Part shown: positions 23,995 to 32,483 of the stretch, in pieces
Position numbering within the stretch: the first letter of the stretch is position 1
Layout of the letters: each line of letters opens with the position of its first letter
Source of the DNA: Conexibacter sp. CPCC 205762
GTDB taxonomy: Bacteria > Actinomycetota > Thermoleophilia > Solirubrobacterales > Solirubrobacteraceae
Length of the DNA stretch: 64,000 nucleotides
Direction of reading: 5' to 3'
NCBI RefSeq assembly: GCF_030646155.1
Contig: NZ_JAUTDN010000009.1
Coordinates: 1-64,000, forward strand
The notes under the pieces: model-generated
Database searches by the model: none
The model's input: only the letters and a program-made list of their open reading frames with translations
Told to the model about the DNA's origin: nothing
Position numbers and translations under genes: made by a program

Positions 23995-26528
23995 TCCCGC
24001 TCTCCTCTCTGCTGCGCTTCGCCGTCATCGAGTGGTCCAGCGCGCGGTTGCGGACCGTCTTCACGCTCCTGGCCGGCGTGATGGGCGTCGGGATCATCTG
24101 CGCGATGCTGATCTCGATGACGTCGATCAGCGCCGGCGCCCGCGAGATCATGACCAGCATCGCCGGCACCGCGCAGCTGCAGCTCACGGCCCGCTCCGCC
24201 GACGGCGTCGACGAGCGTCTCGTCACGCGCATCCGGGCCGTGCCCGGCGTCGTGACGGCCGCGCCACTGCTGGAGCAGCGCGCGACGATCCGCTACGGCG
24301 ACCGCCGCGTCGGCGTGCAGCTCGTCGGCGTCACCGCCGCCGTCGGCGACCTCGACGGCATCACCTCCGGACCTTTGCTGACCGGCCTGCTCTCCGTCCC
24401 GCAGCTCTTCCTCCCCCGGGCCGTCGCCGACGCCGCCGGGGTGCCCGATCGCGGCGAGCCGGTCGTGCGCGTGGAGACGCGCGGGCTGACGCACGCCGTG
24501 GCCGTCAGCGACGTGCTCGACGAGCCCGTGCTCGGCCCGCTCGCCGCCGCGCACATCGCCGGCACGCCGCTGGCCCGCGCCCAGGCATGGGCCGGCCTCC
24601 CCCACCGCGTCAGCCGCATCCTCGTCCGCGCCGCGCCCGGCCAGGAAGCCGCCGTCAGGACGCACCTGGAGCGCCTCGCCGGCGACGCGCTGCAGGTCGG
24701 CACCGTCGATGACGAACTGGCGCTGCTGCGACGCGCCAGCGCACCCAACGACCAGGCGACCGGCCTCTTCGCCGCGATCGGCCTGCTCGTCGGCCTGCTG
24801 CTCTCCTGGATGGCGGCGGCCCTCACGCTGCCCGAACGCCGGCGCGCGATCATCGCCCACGCCGAGCACGGCCTGCCCCGCAGCAGGATCGCGCAGACGA
24901 TCCTGTTCCCCGCGCTCCTGCTCGGCCTCATCTCCGGCGCGCTCGGCGTCGGTGCCGGCGTGCTGCTCACGCACGCGGCCGCGCACGACGCCCCCGGCTA
25001 CCTCGCGTTCGCGTGGCCGCTGTCCTCGAGCCAGCCGCTGACCCCGGCGATCGTCGCCGCCTCGATCGCCGCCGGCGTCCTGATCAGCGTCCTCGCCGCG
25101 GCGCTGCCGCTGCTGGAGCTGCGCGGCGATCCCGTCCGACGTGCGCTTGAGGCCGACCACGACCCCGGGGAGACGATCGCGCCGACCCTCCAGAAGCGCT
25201 TCAGCGGCCTCAGCGTCGTCGCGATCGCCGCCGCGGCGATCATCGCGATCGCCGCGCCCTCGCTCACCGTCCTCGCCGTCGTGCTGCTGGCGCTCGGCAC
25301 CCTCGCGCTCATCCCCGCCCTCTTCTGCGCGATGCTGGCGATCGTCGCGGCGTGGCCGCGACGCGATCGCGAAGGCGTCTCGCTGGAGGCCGTCCGCGAG
25401 CTGCGCAGCACCGGCGTGCGGGCGGTCGCGCTGTGCGCGACCGCCGCCATCGCCGTCTTCGGCGCCGTCGCCGTCGACGGCGCGCGCATGAACCTGCTCA
25501 ACGGCCTCTACGAAGACTACGAGCAGTACACCGCCAGCGGCGACATCTGGATCACCGGCCACGGCGACGACCTCGCGCTCCAGCCGCTGCTCCTGCGCTC
25601 CGACCAGCTCGCAGACCTGCCCGGCGTCGCGACCGCGCGCGCCTACGGCGGCGGCTTCACCGACATCGGCGACCGCCGCGTCTGGATCCAAGCGCGCGAC
25701 GCAGCCGATAGCCCGATCATCCCGCCCAGCCAGCTGCAGCGCGGCGACCTCGCCCACGCCAGCGCGCAACTGCGCGCCGGCGGCGCGATCACGCTCTCCC
25801 GCCAGCTCGCCGACAGCGCTGGCGTCACCGTCGGCGACCCCTACCCGCTGCAGACACCGACCGGCCGCCGCGTCTACACCGTCGCCGCGCTCACCACCAA
25901 CCTCGGCTGGGGGCCCGGCGCGATCATCATGCCCCGCCGCGACTACGCCGAGGCGTGGCAGACGGCCTCGCCGACCGCGATCGAGATCCTCACCAGACCC
26001 GGCACCGCGCCCCAGCACGTCATCGCCGAGATCCGCGACACGCTGGGCCCCGAACTCGCAGCCGGCGTCCGCATCCAGACCGCCGCCCAGCGCAACGCGG
26101 CCGCCAACGACGTCGCTCGCGCCGGCCTGGCGCGGCTGCGTCAAATCGCGATCATCCTCGTCGCCGGCGCCGGCCTCGCGCTCGGCGCCGCGCTGGCGAC
26201 CACCATCTGGCAGCGCCGCCCCACCTGGGCCGCCCGCGCCTTCCACGCCTTCCCCCGCCGCCTCGCGGCCCGCCTCATCCTGCTCGAAGGCCTCCTGATC
26301 CTCGGCACCGGCTGCCTCGTCGGCGCGCTCGCCGGCCTCGCCGGACACTGGATGCTCGGCCGCTGGCTGGAAGCCACCACCGGCTACCCAGCCCCCTTCT
26401 CCATCGCGCCCGTGTCAGCCGCCGTCCCCTGCGCCATCCTGCTCCTGATCGCGCTGATCGTCACAGCGATCCCAGCCGATCGCGCCATCCGAGCCCCGCT
26501 GAAACTGGCGCTCGAACCCGACAACTGA
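23991..26528 (+). CDS. FtsX/MacB-type ABC permease, 845 residues, cassette 1
   Basis: This is a large membrane protein with a first membrane segment at about 22-44, a long extracytoplasmic domain (about 50-255), membrane segments near 257-279, 303-327, 352-376, 406-453 and 475-496, a second extracytoplasmic domain (about 500-720) and three final segments. This is the duplicated FtsX-domain layout of actinobacterial MacB-like exporters acting on lipids, peptides or envelope components. The C-terminal DVARAGLARLRQIAIILVAG block recurs in the cassette 2 protein, which has exactly the same length. GTG start overlaps the ATPase stop. Confidence 0.9.
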   Translation: MIPLSSLLRFAVIEWSSARLRTVFTLLAGVMGVGIICAMLISMTSISAGAREIMTSIAGTAQLQLTARSADGVDERLVTRIRAVPGVVTAAPLLEQRATIRYGDRRVGVQLVGVTAAVGDLDGITSGPLLTGLLSVPQLFLPRAVADAAGVPDRGEPVVRVETRGLTHAVAVSDVLDEPVLGPLAAAHIAGTPLARAQAWAGLPHRVSRILVRAAPGQEAAVRTHLERLAGDALQVGTVDDELALLRRASAPNDQATGLFAAIGLLVGLLLSWMAAALTLPERRRAIIAHAEHGLPRSRIAQTILFPALLLGLISGALGVGAGVLLTHAAAHDAPGYLAFAWPLSSSQPLTPAIVAASIAAGVLISVLAAALPLLELRGDPVRRALEADHDPGETIAPTLQKRFSGLSVVAIAAAAIIAIAAPSLTVLAVVLLALGTLALIPALFCAMLAIVAAWPRRDREGVSLEAVRELRSTGVRAVALCATAAIAVFGAVAVDGARMNLLNGLYEDYEQYTASGDIWITGHGDDLALQPLLLRSDQLADLPGVATARAYGGGFTDIGDRRVWIQARDAADSPIIPPSQLQRGDLAHASAQLRAGGAITLSRQLADSAGVTVGDPYPLQTPTGRRVYTVAALTTNLGWGPGAIIMPRRDYAEAWQTASPTAIEILTRPGTAPQHVIAEIRDTLGPELAAGVRIQTAAQRNAAANDVARAGLARLRQIAIILVAGAGLALGAALATTIWQRRPTWAARAFHAFPRRLAARLILLEGLLILGTGCLVGALAGLAGHWMLGRWLEATTGYPAPFSIAPVSAAVPCAILLLIALIVTAIPADRAIRAPLKLALEPDN

Positions 26529-26533
26529 ACACA

Positions 26534-26561
26534 CGCGCGCGGCACTGGGGCGCCGCGCGCG
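26534..26561. promoter_or_regulatory. 10-bp hairpin between permease and terpene synthase genes, cassette 1
   Basis: CGCGCGCGGC at 26534-26543 pairs perfectly with 26552-26561, with an 8-base loop. It begins 6 bases after the permease stop and 25 bases before the synthase ATG. It may reduce read-through into the synthase gene or protect the mRNA. No T-run follows. Confidence 0.45.
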
Positions 26562-26585
26562 GCAAGGCCGGGGGGATCCTTGCCC

Positions 26586-27683
26586 ATGACCCAGCACCAC
26601 CGCCGAGCCATCACCGCAACCGCGGCGATGCTCACCGCGCTCGCCCGCTACCAGCTCGCGATCGTCCCGGTCGCCGACGCCGAGATAGCCCGCTGGCGCA
26701 ACCGCGCCCGCGCCATCCCCGACCCGCACCTGCGGCGCCTCACGCTCGCGACCCTCACCGAGGAGGACAGCAACGCCTCGGCCGCCGCTGTCTTCGCGCT
26801 CCTGGCGCCCCGCAGCGCTCGCCGCGAGGCTGTCGAGCTGCTGACGGCCTGGCAGCTCATGTACGACCTGCTGGACACCCTCACCGAGCAACCCTCGCCT
26901 GACCCGCTCGCCGCCGGCCTGCGCGCCCACCGCGCCCTGGTCGCCTCGATCGACCCCGCGATGCCGCTGGACGAGATCCCCGCCGAAGACGGCGGCTACC
27001 TGCGCGAGCTGGCCGCGACCTGCAGGCGGCGGCTCTGGCGCCTGCCCGCAGCGCCCGCGATCGCGTCCGCCGCCGCCGCCGAAGCCGACCGCTGCGCGCA
27101 TGCGCAGAGCCACACGCACGCAGCCGTGCTCCACGGCGACCAGACCGCGCTGCGCGCCTGGGCCGAGCGCGACACCCGCTGGCACAGCAGCGCGTGGTGG
27201 GAGACAGCAGCCGCAGGGATCTCCAGCCTCGCCGTCCTCGCGCTGCTCGCGCTCGCCGCGAGCCCGAGGACGACCCCGACCGAGGCGGCCACGGTCGCCA
27301 ACGTCTACGGCGCCGTCTGCGCGCTCAGCACGCTGCTCGACAGCCTCGTCGACGTCACCGAGGACGAGACCTCCGGCAACACCTCCTACTTCGCCCACTA
27401 CCCGACCGCATCCGACGCAGCCGCCGGCATGGGCCAGATGGCCCGCGCGAGCATGGCAGCCGCCGACCTCCTCCCCGCCGCAGCGGTGCACAGGACGATC
27501 GTCAGCGGCCTCGTCGCCTTCTACCTCGCCAAGCTCCCACGGTCCCCGCGGGCCGACCAAGCGCAGGCCGCTGACAGCGTCCGCGCGCAACTCGGCCCGA
27601 GCGTCGATCCGGCGCTCGTTCTGCTTTCGCTGAGACGTCACGGCCCGCGGCCGCTGTCGCAGCGGCGTGCTCGATTGCTCTGA
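26586..27683 (+). CDS. DUF2600 (YtpB-type) terpene synthase, cassette 1
   Basis: This 365-residue all-helical protein belongs to DUF2600, the family of Bacillus YtpB (tetraprenyl-beta-curcumene synthase), a class I-type prenyl diphosphate cyclase without the usual DDxxD. Visible family motifs are YDLLD at 93-97 (DYLD in YtpB) and LLDSLVDVTEDETSG at 250-264, both acidic metal-binding candidates, then SYFAHYP. ATG 26586 is chosen, with GGGGGG 10 bases upstream; TTG 26580 is the alternative. It probably acts at the membrane face on a long isoprenoid diphosphate. The link to the exporter genes is by position. Confidence 0.8.
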   Translation: MTQHHRRAITATAAMLTALARYQLAIVPVADAEIARWRNRARAIPDPHLRRLTLATLTEEDSNASAAAVFALLAPRSARREAVELLTAWQLMYDLLDTLTEQPSPDPLAAGLRAHRALVASIDPAMPLDEIPAEDGGYLRELAATCRRRLWRLPAAPAIASAAAAEADRCAHAQSHTHAAVLHGDQTALRAWAERDTRWHSSAWWETAAAGISSLAVLALLALAASPRTTPTEAATVANVYGAVCALSTLLDSLVDVTEDETSGNTSYFAHYPTASDAAAGMGQMARASMAAADLLPAAAVHRTIVSGLVAFYLAKLPRSPRADQAQAADSVRAQLGPSVDPALVLLSLRRHGPRPLSQRRARLL

Positions 27684-27992
27684 TCGCTCGCTTTTGGATC
27701 GGGTCGCTTGGGCACAGACGTATCGAGCCGACTATCCGATAGGCCGGGCGTCCCGCCCGACCTGATCGCTGGGCTTGTGACCAGGTCGCCGGGTGACGCG
27801 CGGGCCGACGGGGCGCAGACGCGCGCATCTCACGTGAGCCGAGGCTGCTCGCGCCAGGTCGCGCACTACCACCGCCCGCGTCGGGGTCTGTCCCGCGACT
27901 TGAATAGATGCGCGTGAGGGGTTCGTCCCCAGCCGCGGAGGACGTGGCTGCGTTCAGGGCTCCCAGCTTCCCAGTTCGCCGGGTCTGTCAGG
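27684..27992. other. Convergent intergenic region after cassette 1
   Basis: These 309 bases lie between the terpene synthase and the decayed partner gene on the other strand. An imperfect hairpin is visible around 27745-27764 (GGCCGGGCG, TCC, CGCCCGACC with one mismatch) and may terminate both strands. I see no gene. Confidence 0.35.
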
Positions 27993-28555
27993 TCAGAGCG
28001 GCGGCAAGCAGGTGCCCAAACCCGGACGCTGTCCGGGCTCGAACGAGCGGACGGTGACGCGGTCACCCCAGCTCGGTTGGTTGGAGGCGAGGTAGTCGGT
28101 GACCCACTTTGCCGCGGCGGTGCTCACGTAGAGCGCGACGTCGAGGCAGCGTCTTGCTGAGGCGACGCGCAGTGGAGCGGTGTCGGTGTATATGTCCGGG
28201 TTGTAGAGCCCGAGCGACTGGATGATCGTCGTGTTCAGGCGAGCGAGCGCGTTGTTGGTGTAGGCGGGGTTGACGAGCCGAACTTGGACATAGCGCTGGT
28301 AGCGCTGGCTGCGGACGATCTCGTCGCTTTGCGGAGGCTTGCTCTGGTCGTCACGAGCACCTGCGTGCGACCATCCGTCGTTTGGACAAAGCAGCCGAAA
28401 CGCACTCCGAGGGTCGTCTCAAACGCAGGCTGGAGCGAGTCGACAATGTCGTCGCTGATGTTGTCTCTCGTGGCCGCCAGTGTCGCACTGCTGCCGACAC
28501 CGAGCGTGACCGTGATCAGCGCTGTCGCGATCCCCAATTTCGTGTTCATGGACAT
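27993..28555 (-). pseudogene. Secreted protease partner, copy C, frameshifted
   Basis: The ATG at 28555 opens a signal peptide (KLGIATALITVTLGVGSSATLA) and a mature start with FGCFVQTTDGRTQVLVTTRA and then SLRKA, matching copies A and B. At about 28330 one base is missing; the frame then should read DEIVRSQRYQRYVQVRLV, the second-cysteine segment RCLDVALYVS, and near the end WGDRVTVRSFEPGQ, to the TGA at 27993. Restoring one base gives a full-length protein of the family. Either a mutation or a sequencing error. It sits downstream of a decayed protease gene. Confidence 0.65.
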
Positions 28556-28684
28556 GCCCCTGCGAACTGGATGGTGAATGTTTTGTGAACGAGATGAGCG
28601 GACGTCGCCGTTGGCTCTCGGCGACGTCCCGGTCGGTCCGCTCCAGCAGCGCGGCCCGACCGTGTGTACGGCGTGGGCCGGAGA

Positions 28685-29190
28685 CTAGTACGTCACGACC
28701 TGGAAGGCGGTCCGTGCGTCATCGACCTGGCCGTAGGCCGAGTCGCAGCCTGAGCCGGAGCTGAGTATTCCCTGCGGCTGGTGCCGACGATGAACGGTCC
28801 TCCGCTGTCGCCGTCTACGGAGCAGGTCCCCGGAACGTTGAAGAGGTTCCGAACGGAGCTCGTCGAGGTGTTGAGGGCCGTGCGATCGACCAGAATCTGT
28901 CTGCTGTCGAGGCCGACGTATTGGACGGTCCCGCAGGCGTAGTTGCTGCTGCGCCCGCTGCGGCACCCGAATCTTCCCGGCAATGCGAGGTCGGTTGCGG
29001 TCGCGATGTCCATCGTGACGAGGCCGATGTCGTGCTGGGTGCCCGGCTGACCAGCGCCGTCACGCTCAGCACCAACGCGGTTCAGACCCCAATGGGAACA
29101 GACAGACAGCCCACATGGACGGAGTGCCATGGACGCCACGCCTCCGGCAGCGGCAAACGACGCACGGCGCGTCGAGAGCAACGACCTCAA
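28685..29190 (-). pseudogene. Trypsin-like secreted protease, copy C, truncated and frameshifted
   Basis: The minus strand encodes the C-terminal half of an S1-type protease: TQHDIGLVTMD with the catalytic Asp, CSVDGDSGGPFIVG with the catalytic Ser, then, after a one-base shift near 28775, QGILSSGSGCDSAYGQ and the end TAFQVVTY at 28685. The His-containing TAGHC region and the pro-region are absent; the preceding sequence after MRSLLSTRRASFAAAGG does not resemble the intact copies. The gene is therefore dead or at best inactive. Confidence 0.65.
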
Positions 29191-29505
29191 AATTCAGCAC
29201 TAAAAAATAGGCTGGTGGTCGGGGGGAGGGCGCCGTACGGTGCCTCTTGTCGATGACCGCAGAGACGTTCCTCACCACCAACCGCCGTGACGTTCCTCCC
29301 CCTCCAGGCCACGGCAACGGGAGCAGAGACAGGCTCCGCGTGTCGCAGGCGCAGGCTTCCCCCTTGAGCCAGCGCCTGCCGCGACACGACGAGCCGCGCC
29401 ACAGCCGCGACCTGGGACACGAGTGGTCCCGGCGCCGTCGCGTTCCCCTTGACGCGGCGGTCGCCGGGGCCGCTCAACTCTTGCCAGCAGCGACCCGAAG
29501 TCCGC
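29191..29505. other. Divergent intergenic region
   Basis: These 315 bases lie between the decayed protease (minus) and a plus-strand gene pair. There is a lower-GC patch at about 29188-29215 (AAAATTCAGCACTAAAAAAT). No gene or clear hairpin found; it may include remnants of the missing protease 5' part, but I could not read any. Confidence 0.35.
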
Positions 29506-30141
29506 ATGGCGCTGGTCTCTGAGCAGCTCCCGGGCAGCGACCAACTGCGATGGGTCGAGACAGCCGAGTTGCTTCGCACAGGCGAGGCGCTCCTGCTTCA
29601 CATGCTCAGCCTGCTACGCGGCGTCGATCCTGAGATCCCGGCGACCACGTCGTTCACGCTCTCGCTGCTGGACGCGACCGACGCGCTCACTCTGCGCGAC
29701 GAGTTCTTGGACATCGCCGACCAGCTTCGGCTGACGGCGGAGCGACTTCCTGCCGACGAGGTCCAGTTCCGCTGGCGCGACCTCCAGCGGCAAGCTGCGC
29801 GGGCGCTCGCCGCCGGCACGGTCGACGCCCGTCGAGCGCTGGTGCTGGCGCGGTGCATGGCGGTCCCGACGGGCTTTGCAGCACTCGCCGAGATGCTGCG
29901 CTGCACTGACGCGCACGAGTCGTGGGACCGCATGGATGTCGGGCAACTGCTCGCGTCGTTTCGCGACGTTGACGGCCCACTTGCCGCGTCGCTGACAGCG
30001 ATGGCGCGGCTCTCGCCCGAGGCGCCGATCGCGACCCTGTCGCGCCCGCAGATCGTGAGACTCGCAGCCGTGCTCGAAACGTACGCCGCGAAGGCGCCAC
30101 GGCATCCGCACGACCGAGGTTCAGACGATGGCGAGCGGTGA
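29506..30141 (+). CDS. Unrecognised helical protein upstream of cassette 2
   Basis: This 211-residue soluble, mostly helical protein starts at ATG 29506 (MALVSEQLPGSD). Segments such as LLRTGEALLLHMLSLLRGVD and the AARALAAGTVDARRALVLAR region suggest an all-helical scaffold; no catalytic motif is evident. It overlaps the following winged-helix gene by 14 bases and is read in the same direction as cassette 2. Function unknown. Confidence 0.6.
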   Translation: MALVSEQLPGSDQLRWVETAELLRTGEALLLHMLSLLRGVDPEIPATTSFTLSLLDATDALTLRDEFLDIADQLRLTAERLPADEVQFRWRDLQRQAARALAAGTVDARRALVLARCMAVPTGFAALAEMLRCTDAHESWDRMDVGQLLASFRDVDGPLAASLTAMARLSPEAPIATLSRPQIVRLAAVLETYAAKAPRHPHDRGSDDGER

Positions 30142-30400
30142 TCTTCAGACGGTCGACCGCGAGGAGCTGCGGGTCCAGAGCGACCTGCTCGTGTTCCTGC
30201 TGCTGCGCGGCCGTACCGGACCCACGTCGTTCCAGGAGGTCGAGCGCGAGATGGCGCACGAGTTCCACGGCCCGTACGAGGTCGACGACGTTCGCCGGGC
30301 GCTCCGCGATCTCACGCACGCCGGCCTGCTGCATCATCTGCCGGGCAACTTCGTCGTGCCTACCGTCGCCGCCTTCCACATGTCGATGCTGTCTGTCTGA
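30128..30400 (+). CDS. Small winged-helix-like protein upstream of cassette 2
   Basis: This 90-residue protein has the shape of a single winged helix: a first helix DLLVFLLLRGRTGPTSF, a middle EVDDVRRALRDLTHAGLLHH and a wing LPGNFVVPT. It probably binds DNA or partners with the 211-residue protein it overlaps. It ends 75 bases before the PadR-type gene of cassette 2 and may contribute to its control; that is inference. Confidence 0.55.
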   Translation: MASGDLQTVDREELRVQSDLLVFLLLRGRTGPTSFQEVEREMAHEFHGPYEVDDVRRALRDLTHAGLLHHLPGNFVVPTVAAFHMSMLSV

Positions 30401-30475
30401 CGCCTGGCTAACAGGCGCGTTGCGCTGTCTGCTGGTGTAGCGTTGGCTCGACGGCGATCGGGGAGCGGTTAGGGG

Positions 30476-31027
30476 ATGTCGGTCAGGCAGGCGGTGCTGG
30501 GGCTGGTGATCGAGCGGCCGGGCTACGGCTACGAGCTGGACGCGCGCCTCACCGAGCGGATAGGGAGTTGGCGCCACTCCGAGACGGCGGTCTACCCAGC
30601 GCTGCTGAAGCTGGCGAGAGACGGGATGGTGCGCGAGACGCTACGGCGTCCGGCCCACGACAGAGTTGTCTGGTACGAAGCCACCGACGCGGGGCGCGAC
30701 GACTTCAAGAGATGGTTGAGGAAGCCGCCGTCGCTGCTGCCGCTGCGCGATGACCTCCATCTCAAGATCTCGCTTGCAGATGAAGAGGATCTCGCGTTCT
30801 TGATCGAGCAGACGCGAGCACAGGAGCAGCTCTGCCTCGACCGGCTCGACAGACTCAGCGACGCTGGCGCCGAGCCGGAGCGGTTGATGGATCCCAACGT
30901 CGAGTGGCGCGCGATCGGCCATCTGTGGATGCGACGGACCGAGGTCGCGCACGTGACAGCCGCGATCGAGTCGTTGCAGGAGGCGCGTTCGCTGATGAGA
31001 GCCCACCTGCGCCGGAGAGCGCGTTGA
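30476..31027 (+). CDS. PadR-family regulator, cassette 2
   Basis: This 183-residue protein has a classic PadR winged helix: AVLGLVIERPGYGYELDARL, then TAVYPALLKLARDGMV and VVWYEATDAGRDDFKRWL, and a helical PadR C-terminal domain. ATG 30476 has GGGGAG 9 bases upstream. It ends with a TTGA overlap on the first ATPase gene, exactly the position of the cassette 1 regulator, so it is the likely repressor of cassette 2. Confidence 0.85.
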   Translation: MSVRQAVLGLVIERPGYGYELDARLTERIGSWRHSETAVYPALLKLARDGMVRETLRRPAHDRVVWYEATDAGRDDFKRWLRKPPSLLPLRDDLHLKISLADEEDLAFLIEQTRAQEQLCLDRLDRLSDAGAEPERLMDPNVEWRAIGHLWMRRTEVAHVTAAIESLQEARSLMRAHLRRRAR

Positions 31028-31764
31028 CGAAGCCGCCGCTCCTGTCGGTCGAAAGCGTCGGGCGCACCTTCTGGCGCGGGATCGTGGAGGTGCCGGTCCT
31101 CGACGGTGTCAGCTTCGAGGTCAACGAGGGCGAGTTTGCCGCCGTCGCCGGCCGGCAGGCGTCGGGCAAGACGACGCTCGTCCGCATCGCCGCCGGCCTT
31201 GACGCTCCCGACACCGGAGTTGTCCGCTTCCAAGGTCGCGATCTCCACGCGGAGATGCGCAAGTCCCGGTTTCGTGGGCTGCCGCCGTCGATCGGCTGGA
31301 TGTCGCGGTCTGGGCCGCAGATACCGTCGCAGCGCATGCGCGAGTACGTCGCTGTGCCGGTTCTCGAGGACGTGTCGCACCGCGCCGCGAGCCAGCGCGC
31401 GATGCGGGCGCTTGACAGCTTCGGCGCGACCCAACTCGCAGACGCCGTGTGGAGCGAGATGTCCGACGCGCAGCGCACGCAAGCCGCGTTGGCGCGCGCG
31501 ATCGTCCGCGAGCCCGCGCTGCTCGTGGCTGACGATCCGACGGCCGGCCTCGACGTGCACGATCGAGAGATCCTGCTCGGCCTGTTGCGCCGGGTGGCCG
31601 AGACGACCGGCATGGCGACGTTGATCGCCGTGCCCGAGATCGCCGACATGCTGCGCTCGCACAAGGTGATGACGCTCAGCGACGGAGAGCTGATGCAAGC
31701 GAGCCGGCACAAGCCGGGCCAGGTCGTGGAGTTCCCGCCGAGACGCCGTCCGGGGTCGGCCTGA
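31024..31764 (+). CDS. ABC ATPase with degenerate catalytic motifs, cassette 2
   Basis: This is a 246-residue ABC fold protein starting at TTG 31024. Walker A GRQASGKTT (43-51) is near normal, but the signature is MSDAQ (146-150), the Q-loop Gln is replaced (GWMSRSG), the Walker B catalytic Glu is Asp (LLVADDPT, 166-173) and the H-loop His is replaced (AVPE). The set of losses parallels that in cassette 1, so degeneration is a conserved trait rather than decay. It probably forms an asymmetric dimer with the next gene product. Confidence 0.82.
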   Translation: MTKPPLLSVESVGRTFWRGIVEVPVLDGVSFEVNEGEFAAVAGRQASGKTTLVRIAAGLDAPDTGVVRFQGRDLHAEMRKSRFRGLPPSIGWMSRSGPQIPSQRMREYVAVPVLEDVSHRAASQRAMRALDSFGATQLADAVWSEMSDAQRTQAALARAIVREPALLVADDPTAGLDVHDREILLGLLRRVAETTGMATLIAVPEIADMLRSHKVMTLSDGELMQASRHKPGQVVEFPPRRRPGSA

Positions 31765-32483
31765 TGCTCGAAGTCCGCGACCTCGTCAAGCACTACCCGA
31801 CGCCGGGCGGCGAGACGGTCCGCGCGCTCGATGGCGTCTCGCTGAACGTCGCCGCTGGCGAGTTCGTCGCGCTGTACGGCCCCAGCGGCTCAGGCAAGAC
31901 GACGCTGTTGACGATCGTCGCCGCCGCGCTGGTGCCAGACGCGGGCGACGTGCGCGTAGACAGCCGCTCGGTGATCGGGCTGCCCGAGCGAGAGGTGTCC
32001 CTGTATCGGCAGCGCGAGCTGGGCCTGATGCTGCCGACCCACAACGTTATCGCGGGCCTGACGGCGATCGACAACGCGTCGCTCAAGCTGCTGGCCGGCA
32101 GCGTCAGCAAACGCGCCGAAGCCCGCAGACGCGTGGAACCGCTGTTGAGACGGTTGGGTCTCGCGGCGCGTGCACAGCACCGCGCGACAGACCTCTCCCT
32201 CGGCGAGCGTCAGCGGCTGATGCTCGCAGCGGCGCTGTCGACCGATCCGCCGCTGCTCGTCGCCGACGAGCCGACCGGCAGCCTCGACACAGCCCGCAGC
32301 CGCGACGTGCTCGCGTTCCTGCGTGAGCGCAGCCACGAGCGCGGGACGGCCGTCCTCGTTGCCACCCACGATCCGCAGGCGACGGCGTTCGCCGACACCG
32401 TCTACACGCTCCGCGACGGCCTGGTCGGGGCGTTCGACCGCGAGCGCGACGCCGATCTCACCACCACGCTGCACCGCTCGTGA
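31764..32483 (+). CDS. MacB/LolD-type ABC ATPase, cassette 2
   Basis: This 239-residue ATPase has intact motifs: Walker A GPSGSGKTT, signature LSLGERQR, Walker B LLVADEPTGSLD, H-loop VATHD. LolD/MacB style. ATG 31764 shares its A with the previous stop (TGATG), and the end overlaps the permease start by GTGA. It energises the 845-residue permease. Confidence 0.9.
   Translation: MLEVRDLVKHYPTPGGETVRALDGVSLNVAAGEFVALYGPSGSGKTTLLTIVAAALVPDAGDVRVDSRSVIGLPEREVSLYRQRELGLMLPTHNVIAGLTAIDNASLKLLAGSVSKRAEARRRVEPLLRRLGLAARAQHRATDLSLGERQRLMLAAALSTDPPLLVADEPTGSLDTARSRDVLAFLRERSHERGTAVLVATHDPQATAFADTVYTLRDGLVGAFDRERDADLTTTLHRS

Noticed and set aside
23154-26348. Minus-strand open frame of more than 1000 codons opposite the cassette 1 permease
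   Set aside because: It is low-complexity, rich in Arg, Asp and Gly, antisense to a clear FtsX-type permease. Typical shadow of a high-GC gene.
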